A DNA stretch of 36,326 nucleotides from Candidatus Thiomargarita nelsonii (GCA_000785145.2 JSZA02000070.1:1-36326); one strand, 5' to 3'; counted from the stretch's first letter, positions 7,647 through 16,793 are shown. Program-made: numbers and translations. Notes: generated from the letters alone by a model not told the origin.

Positions 7647-7698
7647 CGACGCGGAGCGTCGAGGCAGGCATTCCCACGCAGAGCGTGGGAACGAGAAA
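7647..7698. repeat. Family D repeat (GGAACGAGAA type)
   Basis: Two palindromes in a row: ACGCGGAGCGT and TTCCCACGCAGAGCGTGGGAA, ending GGAACGAGAAAA. Related copies are at 10301-10358, 10545-10601 and 28379-28464, with fragments at 27186, 32046 and 32145. Confidence 0.8.
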
Positions 7699-7729
7699 AC
7701 ACTCTGTCTGATCTTTTGACTTTAAATCC

Positions 7730-7760
7730 GCGTCATCCGTGTCATCCGTAAAATCCGCGA
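7730..7760. repeat. CATCCGT short repeat
   Basis: Several copies of TCATCCGT in a row, ending CCGTAAAATCCGCG; the stretch is echoed at 10772-10796. It lies between lutC and the convergent Uma2 gene. Confidence 0.45.
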
Positions 7761-7774
7761 TTCAAGGGTTATTT

Positions 7775-8296
7775 TTAATCTAAATACAAATCAAATATCT
7801 CCTTAATTGGCAAACGAATGTCTATCACTTCATCAATGACTTCGCTCTCCTTGGGACCAAAAAGCTCGAACTGGGTTGGTGACGAATAAACGGTTATTGA
7901 TTCGTTCATTGGTAGGACCAACCAATAAGATTTTACTCCCAGCGCAAAGTAGGCATTTAGCTTGGCGGATAGTTCAGAAATATTTTGCTTAGGCGAAAGA
8001 ATTTCTATCGCTGTTAAGGGGTATTCTAACATTCTAATTAGATCGCGGGTTGGCTCCACCCGTTTTTTCTTAGCGTATAGGCATACATCAGGTTTGATCT
8101 CATTTTTATGGATTCCAAATTGTGTCAAATCGACTTGACTTACATCTAAATTTAATTCAGTTAGAACATTAAAACGTCCATCAGTTCTTAACAAACATGC
8201 GAGAGCGGCTTGAATTGAACTATGCGCCCACGATCCCATATTGGAATCCTCCTCGTTTTTTAGAGTCTCTTCATCAAGTTCTATCACTTTACTCAT
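7775..8296 (-). CDS. Uma2-family (DUF820) putative endonuclease
   Basis: 173 residues from ATG 8296 on the minus strand; a TTG further out (8332) lies inside a repeat and is rejected. The core fits the PD-(D/E)xK-like Uma2 fold: IKPDVCLY supplies the Asp, TAIEILSPKQ the E-x-x-x-x-K segment, and FALGVKSYWLVLP the following strand. The N-terminal half has WAHSSIQAALACLL, the conserved helix of the family. Uma2 proteins are abundant in multicellular and large bacteria, and their targets are largely unknown. It stands alone, convergent with lutC, with palindromes beyond its start. Confidence 0.85.
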   Translation of the reverse strand: MSKVIELDEETLKNEEDSNMGSWAHSSIQAALACLLRTDGRFNVLTELNLDVSQVDLTQFGIHKNEIKPDVCLYAKKKRVEPTRDLIRMLEYPLTAIEILSPKQNISELSAKLNAYFALGVKSYWLVLPMNESITVYSSPTQFELFGPKESEVIDEVIDIRLPIKEIFDLYLD

Positions 8297-8323
8297 AGTT
8301 TCATTCCAGACGGGTAAAATACC

Positions 8324-8370
8324 GGAGTCCAAACTTTAGTTTGGACAGTCCAAGATAAATCTTGGACTCC
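8324..8370. repeat. Two family A palindromes before putP
   Basis: GGAGTCCAAACTTTAGTTTGG (8324-8346) directly joined to AGTCCAAGATAAATCTTGGA (8347-8370). They fill the divergent gap between the Uma2 gene and putP, so both promoters must lie in or next to them. Confidence 0.8.
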
Positions 8371-8400
8371 TATTATAAAACAAATTTTCGACAACAACGC

Positions 8401-9807
8401 ATGCAAACTACAACTTTAATCTCTTTTATTATTTATTTAATCATTGTTTTTATTTTAGGCATTATCGCATATCGGCAAACGCATAATTTGGCTGATTACA
8501 TGTTAGGGGGGCGGCGATTGGGTGGTGGTGTGGTGGCGCTCAGCGCGGGTGCTTCAGACATGAGCGGTTGGTTGTTGTTGGGTTTGCCGGGGGCTTTGTA
8601 TGCCAGTGGACTTAATCAAATTTGGATTGCTGTTGGTTTGATCATTGGCGCGTATTTTAATTGGCTTTTTGTCGCCAGTCGTTTACGGGTTTATACAGAA
8701 ACGGCGAATAATGCGCTGACGATACCTGAATTTTTGCATAATCGTTTTCAGGAGTATTCAAATTTGTTACGCATCATTTCCGCGCTGCTGATTTTCTTAT
8801 TTTTTACTTTTTACGTTTCATCAGGATTGGTGAGTGGTGCGATATTATTTGAAAGCAGTTTTGGTTTAAGTTATACCACCGCTTTATGGATGGGTGCGAT
8901 TGTTATTATGCTTTATACTTTTATCGGTGGATTTTTAGCGGTGAGTTGGACTGACGTTTTGCAAGGTATTTTAATGTTGTTGGCGTTGATTGTTGTGCCT
9001 TTGGTCACATTTTTTGAAGTGGGCGGCTGGCAGGCAATGTCTGTCATTGATCCAAGTCGCTTAGATGTGTTTAAGGATATGTCCTTGTTAGGTATTATTT
9101 CATTGATGGCTTGGGGTTTGGGTTATTTTGGGCAACCACATATTTTGGTTCGTTTTATGGCAATTAAGTCGGTGCAAGAAATGCCTAAAGCGCGTCGGAT
9201 TGGTATGTCTTGGATGATTGTTTCGACGCTGGGGGCTGTTTTAACGGGTTTTATTGGTATTGCCTATTTTGCAGATAATCCTTTGGAGAATTCGGAAAAG
9301 GTTTTTTTAGTATTGAGCCAAGTTTTGTTTAATCCTTGGGTGGCAGGTTTTTTATTAGCAGCGATTTTGTCTGCTATTATGAGTACGATTGATTCGCAAT
9401 TGTTAGTGTCATCCAGTGCTATCACTGACGATTTTTATCAAGCTTATTTACGTCCCAATGCGAGCCAAAGGGAATTAGTTTGGGTTGGGCGATTTTCAGT
9501 GATAGTCGTTGCTATGGTGGCACTGGTATTGGCTCATAATCCTGATAATACAATTATGGATTTAGTGGCTTATGCATGGGCTGGATTTGGTTGTTCATTT
9601 GGTCCAGTTATTATTTTTAGTCTATTTTGGTCGCGGATGACGGGCTCTGCTGCTTTGGTTGGTATGATTGTCGGGGCGATGACGGTGGTGATATGGGAAC
9701 GTTTGACGGTGTTTGAAATTATTCCTTTTTCACTTTATGAAATGGTACCGGCTTTTTTATTGAGTAGTTTGGCGATTGTGGTGGTGAGTTGGTTTGATAG
9801 CAAATAA
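8401..9807 (+). CDS. putP: Sodium/proline symporter PutP
   Basis: 468 residues from ATG 8401; an upstream TTG at 8362 lies within a palindrome and does not fit the family start. It closely follows the E. coli PutP pattern as I know it: DYMLGGRRLGGGVVALSAGA then SDMSGWLLLGLPGALY, ITDDFYQAYLR, SQRELVWVGRFSVI and AWAGFGCSFGPVIIFSLFWS. About twelve to thirteen hydrophobic helices are visible. It imports proline with Na+ across the inner membrane. The C-terminus is some 30 residues shorter than in E. coli, ending SWFDSK after the last helix. No clear ribosome-binding site precedes the ATG. No putA is present. Confidence 0.95.
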   Translation: MQTTTLISFIIYLIIVFILGIIAYRQTHNLADYMLGGRRLGGGVVALSAGASDMSGWLLLGLPGALYASGLNQIWIAVGLIIGAYFNWLFVASRLRVYTETANNALTIPEFLHNRFQEYSNLLRIISALLIFLFFTFYVSSGLVSGAILFESSFGLSYTTALWMGAIVIMLYTFIGGFLAVSWTDVLQGILMLLALIVVPLVTFFEVGGWQAMSVIDPSRLDVFKDMSLLGIISLMAWGLGYFGQPHILVRFMAIKSVQEMPKARRIGMSWMIVSTLGAVLTGFIGIAYFADNPLENSEKVFLVLSQVLFNPWVAGFLLAAILSAIMSTIDSQLLVSSSAITDDFYQAYLRPNASQRELVWVGRFSVIVVAMVALVLAHNPDNTIMDLVAYAWAGFGCSFGPVIIFSLFWSRMTGSAALVGMIVGAMTVVIWERLTVFEIIPFSLYEMVPAFLLSSLAIVVVSWFDSK

Positions 9808-9823
9808 ATTTAGGAACGTGTCT

Positions 9824-10270
9824 ATGAAATATTTATCTAATCGAAAGGCTTGTGAAATTTTAGGAGTGCATCCAAACACTTTAAGAAATTGGGCGAATAC
9901 TGACCAAATTGAATACATTGTCACGCCATCAGGGCAAAGAAAATTCAATATTGAGTCCTTAATTGGAAAAAATAAAAAGGTTACTGGGATTTGCTATTGT
10001 CGCGTGAGTAGTCCTAGTCAGCGAAAGGCGCTATTGAGCCAAGTTGAGTTGATGCAAAGTCGATACCCTGAACACGAAATTGTGAAAGATATTGCTGGTG
10101 GGCTCAATTTTAAGCGTAGAGGTTTGCGCTTGATTCTGAAAAAATTGCTTGATGGTGATAAGCTTGAACTTGTGATAACTGATAAAGATCGTCTGGCAAC
10201 TGCTGGTTTTGAGATCATCGAATATCTTGTTGAGCAAAATGGTGGAAAAATCGTGGTACGTCCAAAATAA
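9824..10270 (+). pseudogene. tnpA: IS607-family serine recombinase (TnpA), 3'-truncated
   Basis: ATG 9824 opens an HTH of MerR type (LSNRKACEILGVHPNTLRNW, residues 4-23). The serine recombinase domain follows: CYCRVSSPSQ holds the nucleophilic Ser, then DIAGGLNFKRRGLRLILKKL, ITDKDRLATAGFEIIEYLVE and QNGGKIVV. IS607 TnpA proteins normally run about 190-200 residues, but this one stops at 148. Its last codons (CGTCCAAAATAA) merge into half of a palindrome (10263-10287), so repeat insertion or recombination removed the C-terminus. No tnpB follows, so the element is broken and orphaned. It begins 17 bases after putP. Confidence 0.85.
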
Positions 10271-10287
10271 ATCTGGCCGACTCCTTA
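10263..10287. repeat. Half of a GTCGGCCAGATAAATCTGG-type palindrome
   Basis: ATAAATCTGGCCGACTCCT here equals the right half of the complete palindrome at 18799-18825. It marks the point where the tnpA reading frame ends. Confidence 0.65.
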
Positions 10288-10854
10288 AACCGTGCCTTTG
10301 ATTGCAGGACGCTCCCGCGTCCTAACAGGCATTCCTTTGCCTCGCGTGGGAACGAGAAATTCAAGGTTTTTTAGTTTTGTAGGGTGCGTCCTACGCACCC
10401 TGACTCTTAATTTGTGCGGAGTACGCACCCTACAAATATCCTTTTATTTAAAGTACTTGGATACTTATGTCTAAAGGAGTGCGCGGAGCTTCGGGAACGA
10501 GAAAAGGTTTTTTAGTTTTGTAGGGTGCGTCCTACGCACCTTTGCTCTCGTTCCCACGCTCTGCGTGGGAATGCCTGCCAGGACGCTCCCGCGTCCTGCA
10601 ATTCGCACCGCAAAAATAAATAAAAGTCTAGTACAACAGATTAGGGGAGCAAACGGATTGAAAAGTTTTTTTTAAGGAGTCCAAGATAAATCTTGGACGT
10701 CCAAAATGGACTTGTGTCGGCTCGATGAGCGCGAGGCAAAGGAACGAGAAAAAATATTGATTTTTCTTTTGACTTTAAATCCGTGTCATCCGTAAGAACC
10801 CTACGGGACAAGGTTTTTGTAAAATAGCTTGAAATATAATATAATTTACAGTAA
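10271..10854. repeat. Gene-free repeat patchwork
   Basis: I see no gene here. It contains family D repeats (10301-10358, 10545-10601), the GTAGGGTGCGTCCTACGCAC inverted pair (10376-10436, half copy at 10518-10540), an AGTACAACAGATT stretch (10627-10660), a family A palindrome (10676-10698) and a CATCCGT fragment (10772-10796). The elements abut one another without unique spacers. Confidence 0.8.
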
Positions 10855-11208
10855 TTCTTTGAATTACAAAAAATTGATTTGGAAGATCAAGCACCATTGA
10901 ATCAATGGCTGCATTTTTTCAACTACGTGAGCACTGGTGGAAAACCTATGCACTATACTCATCCTCCGGTACAAAAAGCTTATGCCTTGTTACAGCAGAT
11001 CAGTGCTGACCAAAATGCTCGCCAAATGGCAGAGATGCGGGAACGGGCTTTAATCAATGAACTTTCTATGCTGGCCGATGCAAAGGAAGAAGGCATTGAA
11101 GAGGGAAAACTAGCAGTTGCCCGTGCTTTACTGGATGTATTAGATGATCAAACCATTGCCCTAAAAACTGAGTTGCCCATCGAAACCATCAAAGAATTAC
11201 GAGCCTAA
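10855..11208 (+). pseudogene. C-terminal fragment of Rpn/PD-(D/E)xK transposase-like nuclease
   Basis: The frame is open from 10855 after an in-frame TAA and reads LNQWLHFFNYVS ... PPVQKAYALLQQISADQNAR, then a helical MRERALINELSMLADAKEEG and IEEGKLAVARALL. This is the distal half of Rpn family (recombination-promoting nuclease/putative transposase) proteins, where the E-E-G-x-E-E-G-K helix is characteristic. The N-terminal nuclease core is absent, so it is a remnant. The true family length is about 250-300 residues; about 117 remain. Confidence 0.75.
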
Positions 11209-11447
11209 CAGGGGCAACCATAAAGGATTGCCCCTACATTCTTAATCAAAACATTTAACTACAGGGATTTTTTTTTAGCAGGGATAACCCATCAAAACCG
11301 ATACGAAAGCCAATAGGAGCAATGCCATTAAGTTCAGCCTAAAACCATACATGTAGGGTGGATTAAGCGATAGCGTATCCACCCTACATGTACTAGATAC
11401 GAAGTCAGTGTTTACCAAAATTCCCCCATCCTGCACCAGCGTAAATC
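11209..11447. repeat. Repeat-filled gap after the Rpn fragment
   Basis: It holds GGGCAACCATAAAGGATTGC (about 11212-11235), one end of a family C element (CAATGCCATTAAGTT at 11320) and the ATGTAGGGTGGATT/ATCCACCCTACAT palindrome at 11351-11389. No gene is seen. Confidence 0.65.
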
Positions 11448-11448
11448 A

Positions 11449-11550
11449 TGGTCATCATCGGCGATGCCCCCGCGCATGACAAAGATATAAGTGCCACCTA
11501 TTCACTCATCACCAACTGGACACACACAGGGAGAGAACGTAAAATATCCA
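11449..11550 (+). pseudogene. VWA-like domain fragment
   Basis: An open stretch reads IMVIIGDAPAHDKDISATYS then LITNWTHTGRERK. A hydrophobic strand ending GDAP-x-H is typical of a middle strand in von Willebrand A-type domains. No start lies nearby and the frame runs into the palindrome at 11554. It is a short relic with tentative identity. Confidence 0.4.
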
Positions 11551-11553
11551 CAA

Positions 11554-11577
11554 GGAGTCCAAGATTTATCTTGGACT
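11554..11577. repeat. Family A palindrome (AAGATTTATCTT core)
   Basis: GGAGTCCAAGATTTATCTTG and its arm. The ygfX stop codon on the minus strand (TAG at 11576-11578) is formed by its last bases. Confidence 0.75.
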
Positions 11578-12013
11578 AAACAGCATGTCGCAAATGTACT
11601 CGCAAGTGGCGAAATGTCTCTATATCTAAAGCATCTGGAAAAATGATGAGCGCCTCATTTTTTTTTCCATGTACTCTTAATATCACTAATTGCGGATGAC
11701 TATAACTGCCTGATGCCATTTTGGTTTCAAAGCCTGACTGCAAAACTACCCTCAGACAGCCGCTATCTTCGTCATAATGTAAGATACATCCATATAAAGG
11801 ATGATCTATTAAAAGTAAATGTCGGCGAGTTGTGTGCAGGGCACTGGCTAATACTAAGAGCCCTATAGATAGTTTTATCAGCAAAGCAAAATCGATAGGT
11901 AATGTGATTGGTAGCAATAATAAGAGTGCCCCACAATGTACTAATATCAAAGAAAGGGCAAAACGTTTAGAAAAACGGGGTTCAAGGCATAAAGGGGAGG
12001 AAAAAGTTGACAT
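11576..12013 (-). CDS. ygfX: YgfX-like (CptA family) inner-membrane protein
   Basis: 145 residues. Two adjacent N-terminal membrane spans (about residues 18-38 and 41-60) are followed by a soluble beta-rich domain and an FRHLRVHLR end. This is the architecture and size of YgfX, whose E. coli member binds cytoskeletal proteins and is normally encoded beside sdhE. Here no sdhE neighbour exists; a glutaredoxin-like gene is divergent. The stop is formed by a palindrome, so the C-terminal residues may be altered. The N-terminal ATG lies next to another palindrome (12024-12048), probably part of the shared promoter region. Confidence 0.7.
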   Translation of the reverse strand: MSTFSSPLCLEPRFSKRFALSLILVHCGALLLLLPITLPIDFALLIKLSIGLLVLASALHTTRRHLLLIDHPLYGCILHYDEDSGCLRVVLQSGFETKMASGSYSHPQLVILRVHGKKNEALIIFPDALDIETFRHLRVHLRHAV

Positions 12014-12023
12014 AAAACATTTT

Positions 12024-12048
12024 GGAGTCCAAAGCTTTAGCTTTGGAC
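12024..12048. repeat. Family A palindrome in the ygfX/glutaredoxin divergent gap
   Basis: GGAGTCCAAAGCTTTAGCTT to GGAC. It occupies much of the 80-base space between divergent genes. Confidence 0.8.
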
Positions 12049-12093
12049 GTATAAATTCACAATATGATAATATAACTAGGAGAAAACATAACG

Positions 12094-12468
12094 ATGATTG
12101 TAAAAATAATTCGTGAAGGGCTCGGTAGGCTAATCGTTTTGATTAATTTTATAACGAAACCGGCGAAAATCGTGCGAACAGAAGCCGCACAACAATTGGC
12201 TAACAAAAAAGCCGAAAAATTGGCATTATACCAATTTTACGCTTGCCCATTTTGCATCCGTACCCGTCGCGCAATACACCGCCTTAACATTCCCATGGAA
12301 TTACGTGATGCTCAAAATAATCCAAAATTCAGACAAGAATTATTATCTGAGGGAGGCGCAATTCAAGTACCTTGTTTGCGAATTGAAGAAAATGGTCAAA
12401 CAAATTGGATGTATGAATCTGCCAAAATTATCGAATATTTAGATAGCCGTTTTGGTGTTGCAACATAA
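12094..12468 (+). CDS. Glutaredoxin/GST N-terminal-like thiol protein
   Basis: 124 residues from ATG 12094 behind AGGAGAAAA. The first 40 residues form a hydrophobic then basic leader (GRLIVLINFITKPAKIVRTE), possibly a membrane-anchoring helix. The thioredoxin fold follows, with the active site C51-P-F-C54 in LYQFYACPFCIRTRRAI. The GST/glutaredoxin cis-Pro strand is seen in IQVPCLRIEENG, then WMYESAKIIEYLDSRF. It would catalyse glutathione-dependent disulfide exchange. It is monocistronic between palindromes. It could equally be called a single-domain glutathione S-transferase. Confidence 0.88.
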   Translation: MIVKIIREGLGRLIVLINFITKPAKIVRTEAAQQLANKKAEKLALYQFYACPFCIRTRRAIHRLNIPMELRDAQNNPKFRQELLSEGGAIQVPCLRIEENGQTNWMYESAKIIEYLDSRFGVAT

Positions 12469-12477
12469 TTTTCTATA

Positions 12478-12502
12478 GGAGTCCAAGATTTATCTTGGAC
12501 TC
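12478..12502. repeat. Family A palindrome before the macrodomain gene
   Basis: GGAGTCCAAGATTTATCTTG to GACTC, ending 14 bases before the ATG at 12517. Confidence 0.8.
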
Positions 12503-12516
12503 GCAAAAATGTAATC

Positions 12517-12981
12517 ATGATAACATACTTAAAAGGTGATGCTACCTCTCCACAAGCCAAAGGAAATAAGATCATTTGTCATATTTGCAATGATCTTGGT
12601 CGATGGGGAAAAGGATTTGTTCTCGCCATTTCTAAACGATGGCCAGAACCCGAACAAGCCTATAGAAAGTGGTATAGAGCCAAAAATGATTTTGAATTAA
12701 GCGCCGTTCAATTCATTCAAGTTGACTCAGGTATTTGGGTTGCAAATATGATTGGGCAACGTGGTATAAAAACAGGGAGCAAAGGGCCACCGATTCGATA
12801 TGAAGCCGTCGAAAAATGTCTATTTAAAGTTGAGCAAAAGGCAAGTGAACTCAGCGCATCGGTTCACATGCCTAGAATAGGTTGTGGATTGGCGGGGGGA
12901 AAATGGTCAAAAATTGAACCGCTCATAAAAAAAGTGCTTTGTGAAAATAATGTGTTGGTTTATGTGTACAATTTTGAATAG
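12517..12981 (+). CDS. Macrodomain protein (ADP-ribose binding/hydrolase-like)
   Basis: 154 residues, a single macrodomain. The opening ITYLKGDAT matches the G-D-[AI]-T strand. CHICNDLGRWGKGFVLAISK gives the conserved Asn and the G-rich loop that holds ADP-ribose, and MPRIGCGLAGGKWSKIEPLI the second loop. The set is closest to the POA1/TARG1-like branch, which removes ADP-ribose from proteins or nucleic acid or deacetylates O-acetyl-ADP-ribose. It acts in the cytoplasm. No ADP-ribosyltransferase (DarT-like) gene is adjacent, so a role as antitoxin is not supported here. Confidence 0.88.
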   Translation: MITYLKGDATSPQAKGNKIICHICNDLGRWGKGFVLAISKRWPEPEQAYRKWYRAKNDFELSAVQFIQVDSGIWVANMIGQRGIKTGSKGPPIRYEAVEKCLFKVEQKASELSASVHMPRIGCGLAGGKWSKIEPLIKKVLCENNVLVYVYNFE

Positions 12982-12999
12982 AACTCACTTTTTCTGTTT

Positions 13000-13054
13000 G
13001 GAATACAAAGCTTTAGCTTTGTACTGTCTGACAAAGCTAAAGCTTTGTACTCCA
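13000..13054. repeat. Double palindrome with TAC in place of TCC
   Basis: GGAATACAAAGCTTTAGCTT then ACAAAGCTAAAGCTTTGTAC and TCC. It is family A with C-to-A and G-to-T changes on opposite arms, so pairing is kept. Confidence 0.75.
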
Positions 13055-13087
13055 AAACGTCTTTTTTTTTAATATTCGAGGTTTTTA

Positions 13088-16000
13088 ATGTCCAAAATCA
13101 TGATTCTCACCCACGGCTTATATCCGATACCCGGTCACACCGTATCGGGCAACGGCATACGCGCTTGGGGATTGGCGATGGGATTGGTACATCACGGCTT
13201 TGAGGTGGTGTATTCAACCCGGGCAGATACGATACACCCGCATACACCACCGCCTGAAGTGACGCTTGCCCCGTACTCGGATAAAGCGGCCTTGCACCGA
13301 CTGATTGCGGAACATAAGCCGGCGGTGCTCATTGTCGGTTATTGGACTTATATGCATTTGCTGCCACCCGATATGGATATTCCAGTGGTTATGGACTTAT
13401 TAGCACCTTGGCTTTTGGAGGCGGATTTTCAAGAAAGCTACGATATGGAAGTCAATGCGATTGATTATATTAAGTGTCTCACTCAGGCAGATTATTTTTT
13501 ATGCTGCACACAGCGGCAAAAAGCTTTTCATACCGCCTGGCTATTTATGAGCGGTTTGGGTTGTAAAGACAATCCGATTGATGTCATACCGATTTCTGCC
13601 GATCCAGATTTACCCGTTAAACCCGCTTCTCCGCCAGAAAAAGAACCTGTTTTTTTATATGGCGGCGTATTATGGCCTTGGCGTAATCCCGATACTTGGC
13701 TATCCCAATTATTGGACATTCTCGTTGCGGAGAATCGCGGTCGCTTGCATCTGATTACGGGTAAATATCCCCTATATGAAGATTCTTCTTCAGGCACATT
13801 GCAATTACCCCAAGGTCCCCAATATCAGCGCATTTTAAAGCAATCCGATTTATTGCCTTATGATGAAATGGAACAGTATTACCTTCAAGCGGATGTGGGG
13901 ATAGAACTGAGTGCCAAAAATTGTGAACGCGAGTTCAGTTTTTCATTTCGGATCATTGAATATTTGCGCTGCGGTTTACCCGTGATTTGCAATGACTTTC
14001 TGGAAGTCGCCGAACTGATTAAAAGCTATGATGCTGGCTGGGTATTGGACAGTGACGATGCTTTGGCGACAGTGGTAAAACGCATTCTCACTGGTCAGGA
14101 AGATTTATCCCAAAAACGCGCCAATGCACAACGTTTGCTTAAAGAACGCTTCAACCGCTATCAAACCATCGAGCCTTTGGCCGAATTTTGCCATCATCCC
14201 CGCAAGCGGCCAAAAAATAAGCACTTTTTGCTATCACTGGTGCAACATGACCAAAATGTGCATGATTTACAGTACAATGTCACTGCATTACAAGCGCAAT
14301 TAGGGAACAAAGACGAATTGCTTGCGGAAAAAGAGGCGCGTATCGGGCAGTTCAAGGCAGAACGGGAACGCTTGGTTGAAACCCAAACCGTGCTTTATCA
14401 ACATTATGAGCAAGCCCGCGAGCAATTAGCACTGTGGCAACGCATTGCCGAAGACAGACGATTGAGCACTCGTTTAAAACGCTTATCCCCTTTTCATCGT
14501 GTGCAACCTGCTATTACATCGCAGCAAGAAAGCTGTTTATTTAAGGCGGCAGAAACGCATCAAAAATTGAATTTACCGCGTTTATTTGAACAACTGCCAC
14601 TCACGCCCGTGCCCGAACTGCTCAAAAGCGAAGAAGAACCGTTTGATTACCAGCAAATCCCGCTTGAGCGCTTATTTTTATATACAGATGTCAGCGATAA
14701 AACGGTACTAGAAATCGGTGCTGATGATGCAGTGTTATTATCCCGGCTGGCTCAAAAAGGGATGCGCTCCGGTTTGGGGATCAATAATTGGTATTGGAAC
14801 GACAAGGATGTTAAGACAGTCAAAGTGACAGATAATATTATCATATCTGACGGCGATATCAGGGCGTTGCCGCTAGAGGATGCCACTTTTGATGTAATTT
14901 TCACGGTTGCCGCCTTTGAACATATCCACGATTTGGAAGTCGCGCTGGCGGAAATGTATCGCTTACTCAAACCCGGCGGCTTGGTGTATAGCTATTACGG
15001 TCCCTTATGGTCGTCGGGTATCGGTCATCATTTATGGTTTGAACGGGACGGAAAATGCTATCGTTTTACCGATGAAGCCTCAACCGCGCCACTGCTTAAA
15101 AATTACGAGCACTTATTGCTGGATCGGGAAGAAATGGCCGAAAAATTAAGTGCCGATTGGGAGCAGGAAGCGGTTAATGATTTCCTTTATCAAATTTACG
15201 ATACTCCGCATATTAATCGCTATACTTATGCCGATTATATTCACATGTTTAATGCGTCTGATTTTGAGCTTGTTCATCTGGAAAATTTTGGCAAGATGGC
15301 CATTGAACCTGATGTACATGAACAATTACGCGCAAAATTCGGGGAAGAAACTGATTTTAGCTGTGCCACTTTGGAAGTCGTATTGAAAAAACCGGTACAC
15401 GCGCCTACCCGTCTGCAAAAAGCATTCAACCGGATTTCTCAAGGCGCGTCATTGGGCTATCGGGCGGTTGCTCAACGCCTACTAATGCCGTTGTGGCAAC
15501 GGTGGGGAAAAGAAAATTTGGCTATCGTGACGCGGGATGATGTGTTTCCCGTGGACCACGGTGCCGCCGCCAAGATTTTCCATACTGCACGGGTGTTGTC
15601 TTACGATTATGACGAAGTTTATCTGATCACTTCTGGGCGAGAAAAATTTTATATCTTTCGGCAAGGTGAGATGCAGGAAGAACTGTATCCCCGTTTATTG
15701 CGTCAGTTATGGTCTTCTACGGAATATTTTCTAAGAGACAAGCTGATGGCCGCTGGTCTTCCCCATAATGAATCTTTTTTGTACTTTCCTAAACTGGATA
15801 AAAATTTTAAGCTGCGCGTGTTGTACGTGGCTTTGCAAAAACGCATTAACGTTTATCAAGCAGAATTTCCCGCTTTTTTGGATGCCTGTCGTTGGGCGTA
15901 TCGAGTATTCGGGGGTAAGCGCAGTATTGTAGAACACAATGTGGAGTTCCAAAGAATTAGTGACACTTATCAATTGCCCGATACAGCAAAAACATTTTTA

Positions 16001-16699
16001 AAAGACTACGAAGTCAAGCTTTGTAATCTGGCAGATTATGTCATTACCGTTTCTCACAATGATACAAAAGGCTTAATAGAAGCCGGCGTTGCGAAAAAGA
16101 AAATCACGATGATTCCGCACGGTGTCGATTTAGAAAATTTTGATGCAGAGGACAGTGCCGAAATCAGAAACCGTTACGGTTTGCGTGAAGATGAGATCGT
16201 ATTAATGTTTCACGGCATTTATAGCTATGCCCCAAATGGGCAAGCCGCCGAATTAATCGGCAATACAGTTTTACCCAAGCTCAACGCCAAAGGCTATTAT
16301 CCCAAATGTTTAGCAGTCGGTAAGTATCCGCCGGCAAACAGCAACCATCCCGATTTAATCTATACCGACGTGGTGAAACATGTAGCACCTTATACCAAAA
16401 CGGCAGATATTGCTATTGTGCCACTTCAGGACGGTGGCGGTACGCGCATGAAAATTCTGGAATACTTTGCGGCGGGCGTACCCGTGGTGGCGACGCAGAA
16501 AGGCGCAGAAGGCATTGAAGTGGTGCAGGGGCAGGATATTTTTATTGAAGAAGATATGGACAAATTTGTCAACCAAATTATCCAACTGATAGAAAATCCC
16601 GAGCTGCGGCAGCAAATTGGTCAGGCTGGCCGGCATTTTGTGGAACAATTGGATTGGCGGAAAATTGGGGAACGTTATGTAAAACTTTATCGTCAATAG
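13088..16699 (+). CDS. Giant glycosyltransferase-methyltransferase-glycosyltransferase
   Basis: 1203 residues in four parts. Residues 1-375 are a GT-B glycosyltransferase: MSKIMILTHGLYPIPGHTVS start and C-terminal FRIIEYLRCGLPVICNDFLE with a catalytic E-x7-E-type region. Residues about 385-470 are coiled coil. Residues about 530-770 are a class I SAM methyltransferase: KTVLEIGADDAVLLSRLAQK (motif I), FDVIFTVAAFEHIHD (motif II) and EMYRLLKPGGLVYSYYG. Residues about 805-1203 are a second GT4-like transferase: VDHGAAAKIFHTARVL, MIPHGVDLENF, and GGTRMKILEYFAAGVPVVAT. Such fusions build and methyl-cap O-antigen-like or capsule glycans on the cytoplasmic face. It is followed by a 64-bp repeat array and a membrane protein, then another giant transferase, so it probably belongs to one glycan locus. 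Base composition is richer in GC than the next gene. Confidence 0.88.
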   Translation: MSKIMILTHGLYPIPGHTVSGNGIRAWGLAMGLVHHGFEVVYSTRADTIHPHTPPPEVTLAPYSDKAALHRLIAEHKPAVLIVGYWTYMHLLPPDMDIPVVMDLLAPWLLEADFQESYDMEVNAIDYIKCLTQADYFLCCTQRQKAFHTAWLFMSGLGCKDNPIDVIPISADPDLPVKPASPPEKEPVFLYGGVLWPWRNPDTWLSQLLDILVAENRGRLHLITGKYPLYEDSSSGTLQLPQGPQYQRILKQSDLLPYDEMEQYYLQADVGIELSAKNCEREFSFSFRIIEYLRCGLPVICNDFLEVAELIKSYDAGWVLDSDDALATVVKRILTGQEDLSQKRANAQRLLKERFNRYQTIEPLAEFCHHPRKRPKNKHFLLSLVQHDQNVHDLQYNVTALQAQLGNKDELLAEKEARIGQFKAERERLVETQTVLYQHYEQAREQLALWQRIAEDRRLSTRLKRLSPFHRVQPAITSQQESCLFKAAETHQKLNLPRLFEQLPLTPVPELLKSEEEPFDYQQIPLERLFLYTDVSDKTVLEIGADDAVLLSRLAQKGMRSGLGINNWYWNDKDVKTVKVTDNIIISDGDIRALPLEDATFDVIFTVAAFEHIHDLEVALAEMYRLLKPGGLVYSYYGPLWSSGIGHHLWFERDGKCYRFTDEASTAPLLKNYEHLLLDREEMAEKLSADWEQEAVNDFLYQIYDTPHINRYTYADYIHMFNASDFELVHLENFGKMAIEPDVHEQLRAKFGEETDFSCATLEVVLKKPVHAPTRLQKAFNRISQGASLGYRAVAQRLLMPLWQRWGKENLAIVTRDDVFPVDHGAAAKIFHTARVLSYDYDEVYLITSGREKFYIFRQGEMQEELYPRLLRQLWSSTEYFLRDKLMAAGLPHNESFLYFPKLDKNFKLRVLYVALQKRINVYQAEFPAFLDACRWAYRVFGGKRSIVEHNVEFQRISDTYQLPDTAKTFLKDYEVKLCNLADYVITVSHNDTKGLIEAGVAKKKITMIPHGVDLENFDAEDSAEIRNRYGLREDEIVLMFHGIYSYAPNGQAAELIGNTVLPKLNAKGYYPKCLAVGKYPPANSNHPDLIYTDVVKHVAPYTKTADIAIVPLQDGGGTRMKILEYFAAGVPVVATQKGAEGIEVVQGQDIFIEEDMDKFVNQIIQLIENPELRQQIGQAGRHFVEQLDWRKIGERYVKLYRQ

Positions 16700-16793
16700 T
16701 TGAAAAGCGAGTTTATCGAACAAAAATGGGGTGCGTGAGATGTAGGCTTTCGCACTTTTGTCATTTACTGAACCATGAATTATTGGAGATTTT

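Noticed and set aside
12517..12981. DarTG-type toxin-antitoxin
   Set aside because: The macrodomain is present but no DarT-like ADP-ribosyltransferase lies on either side.
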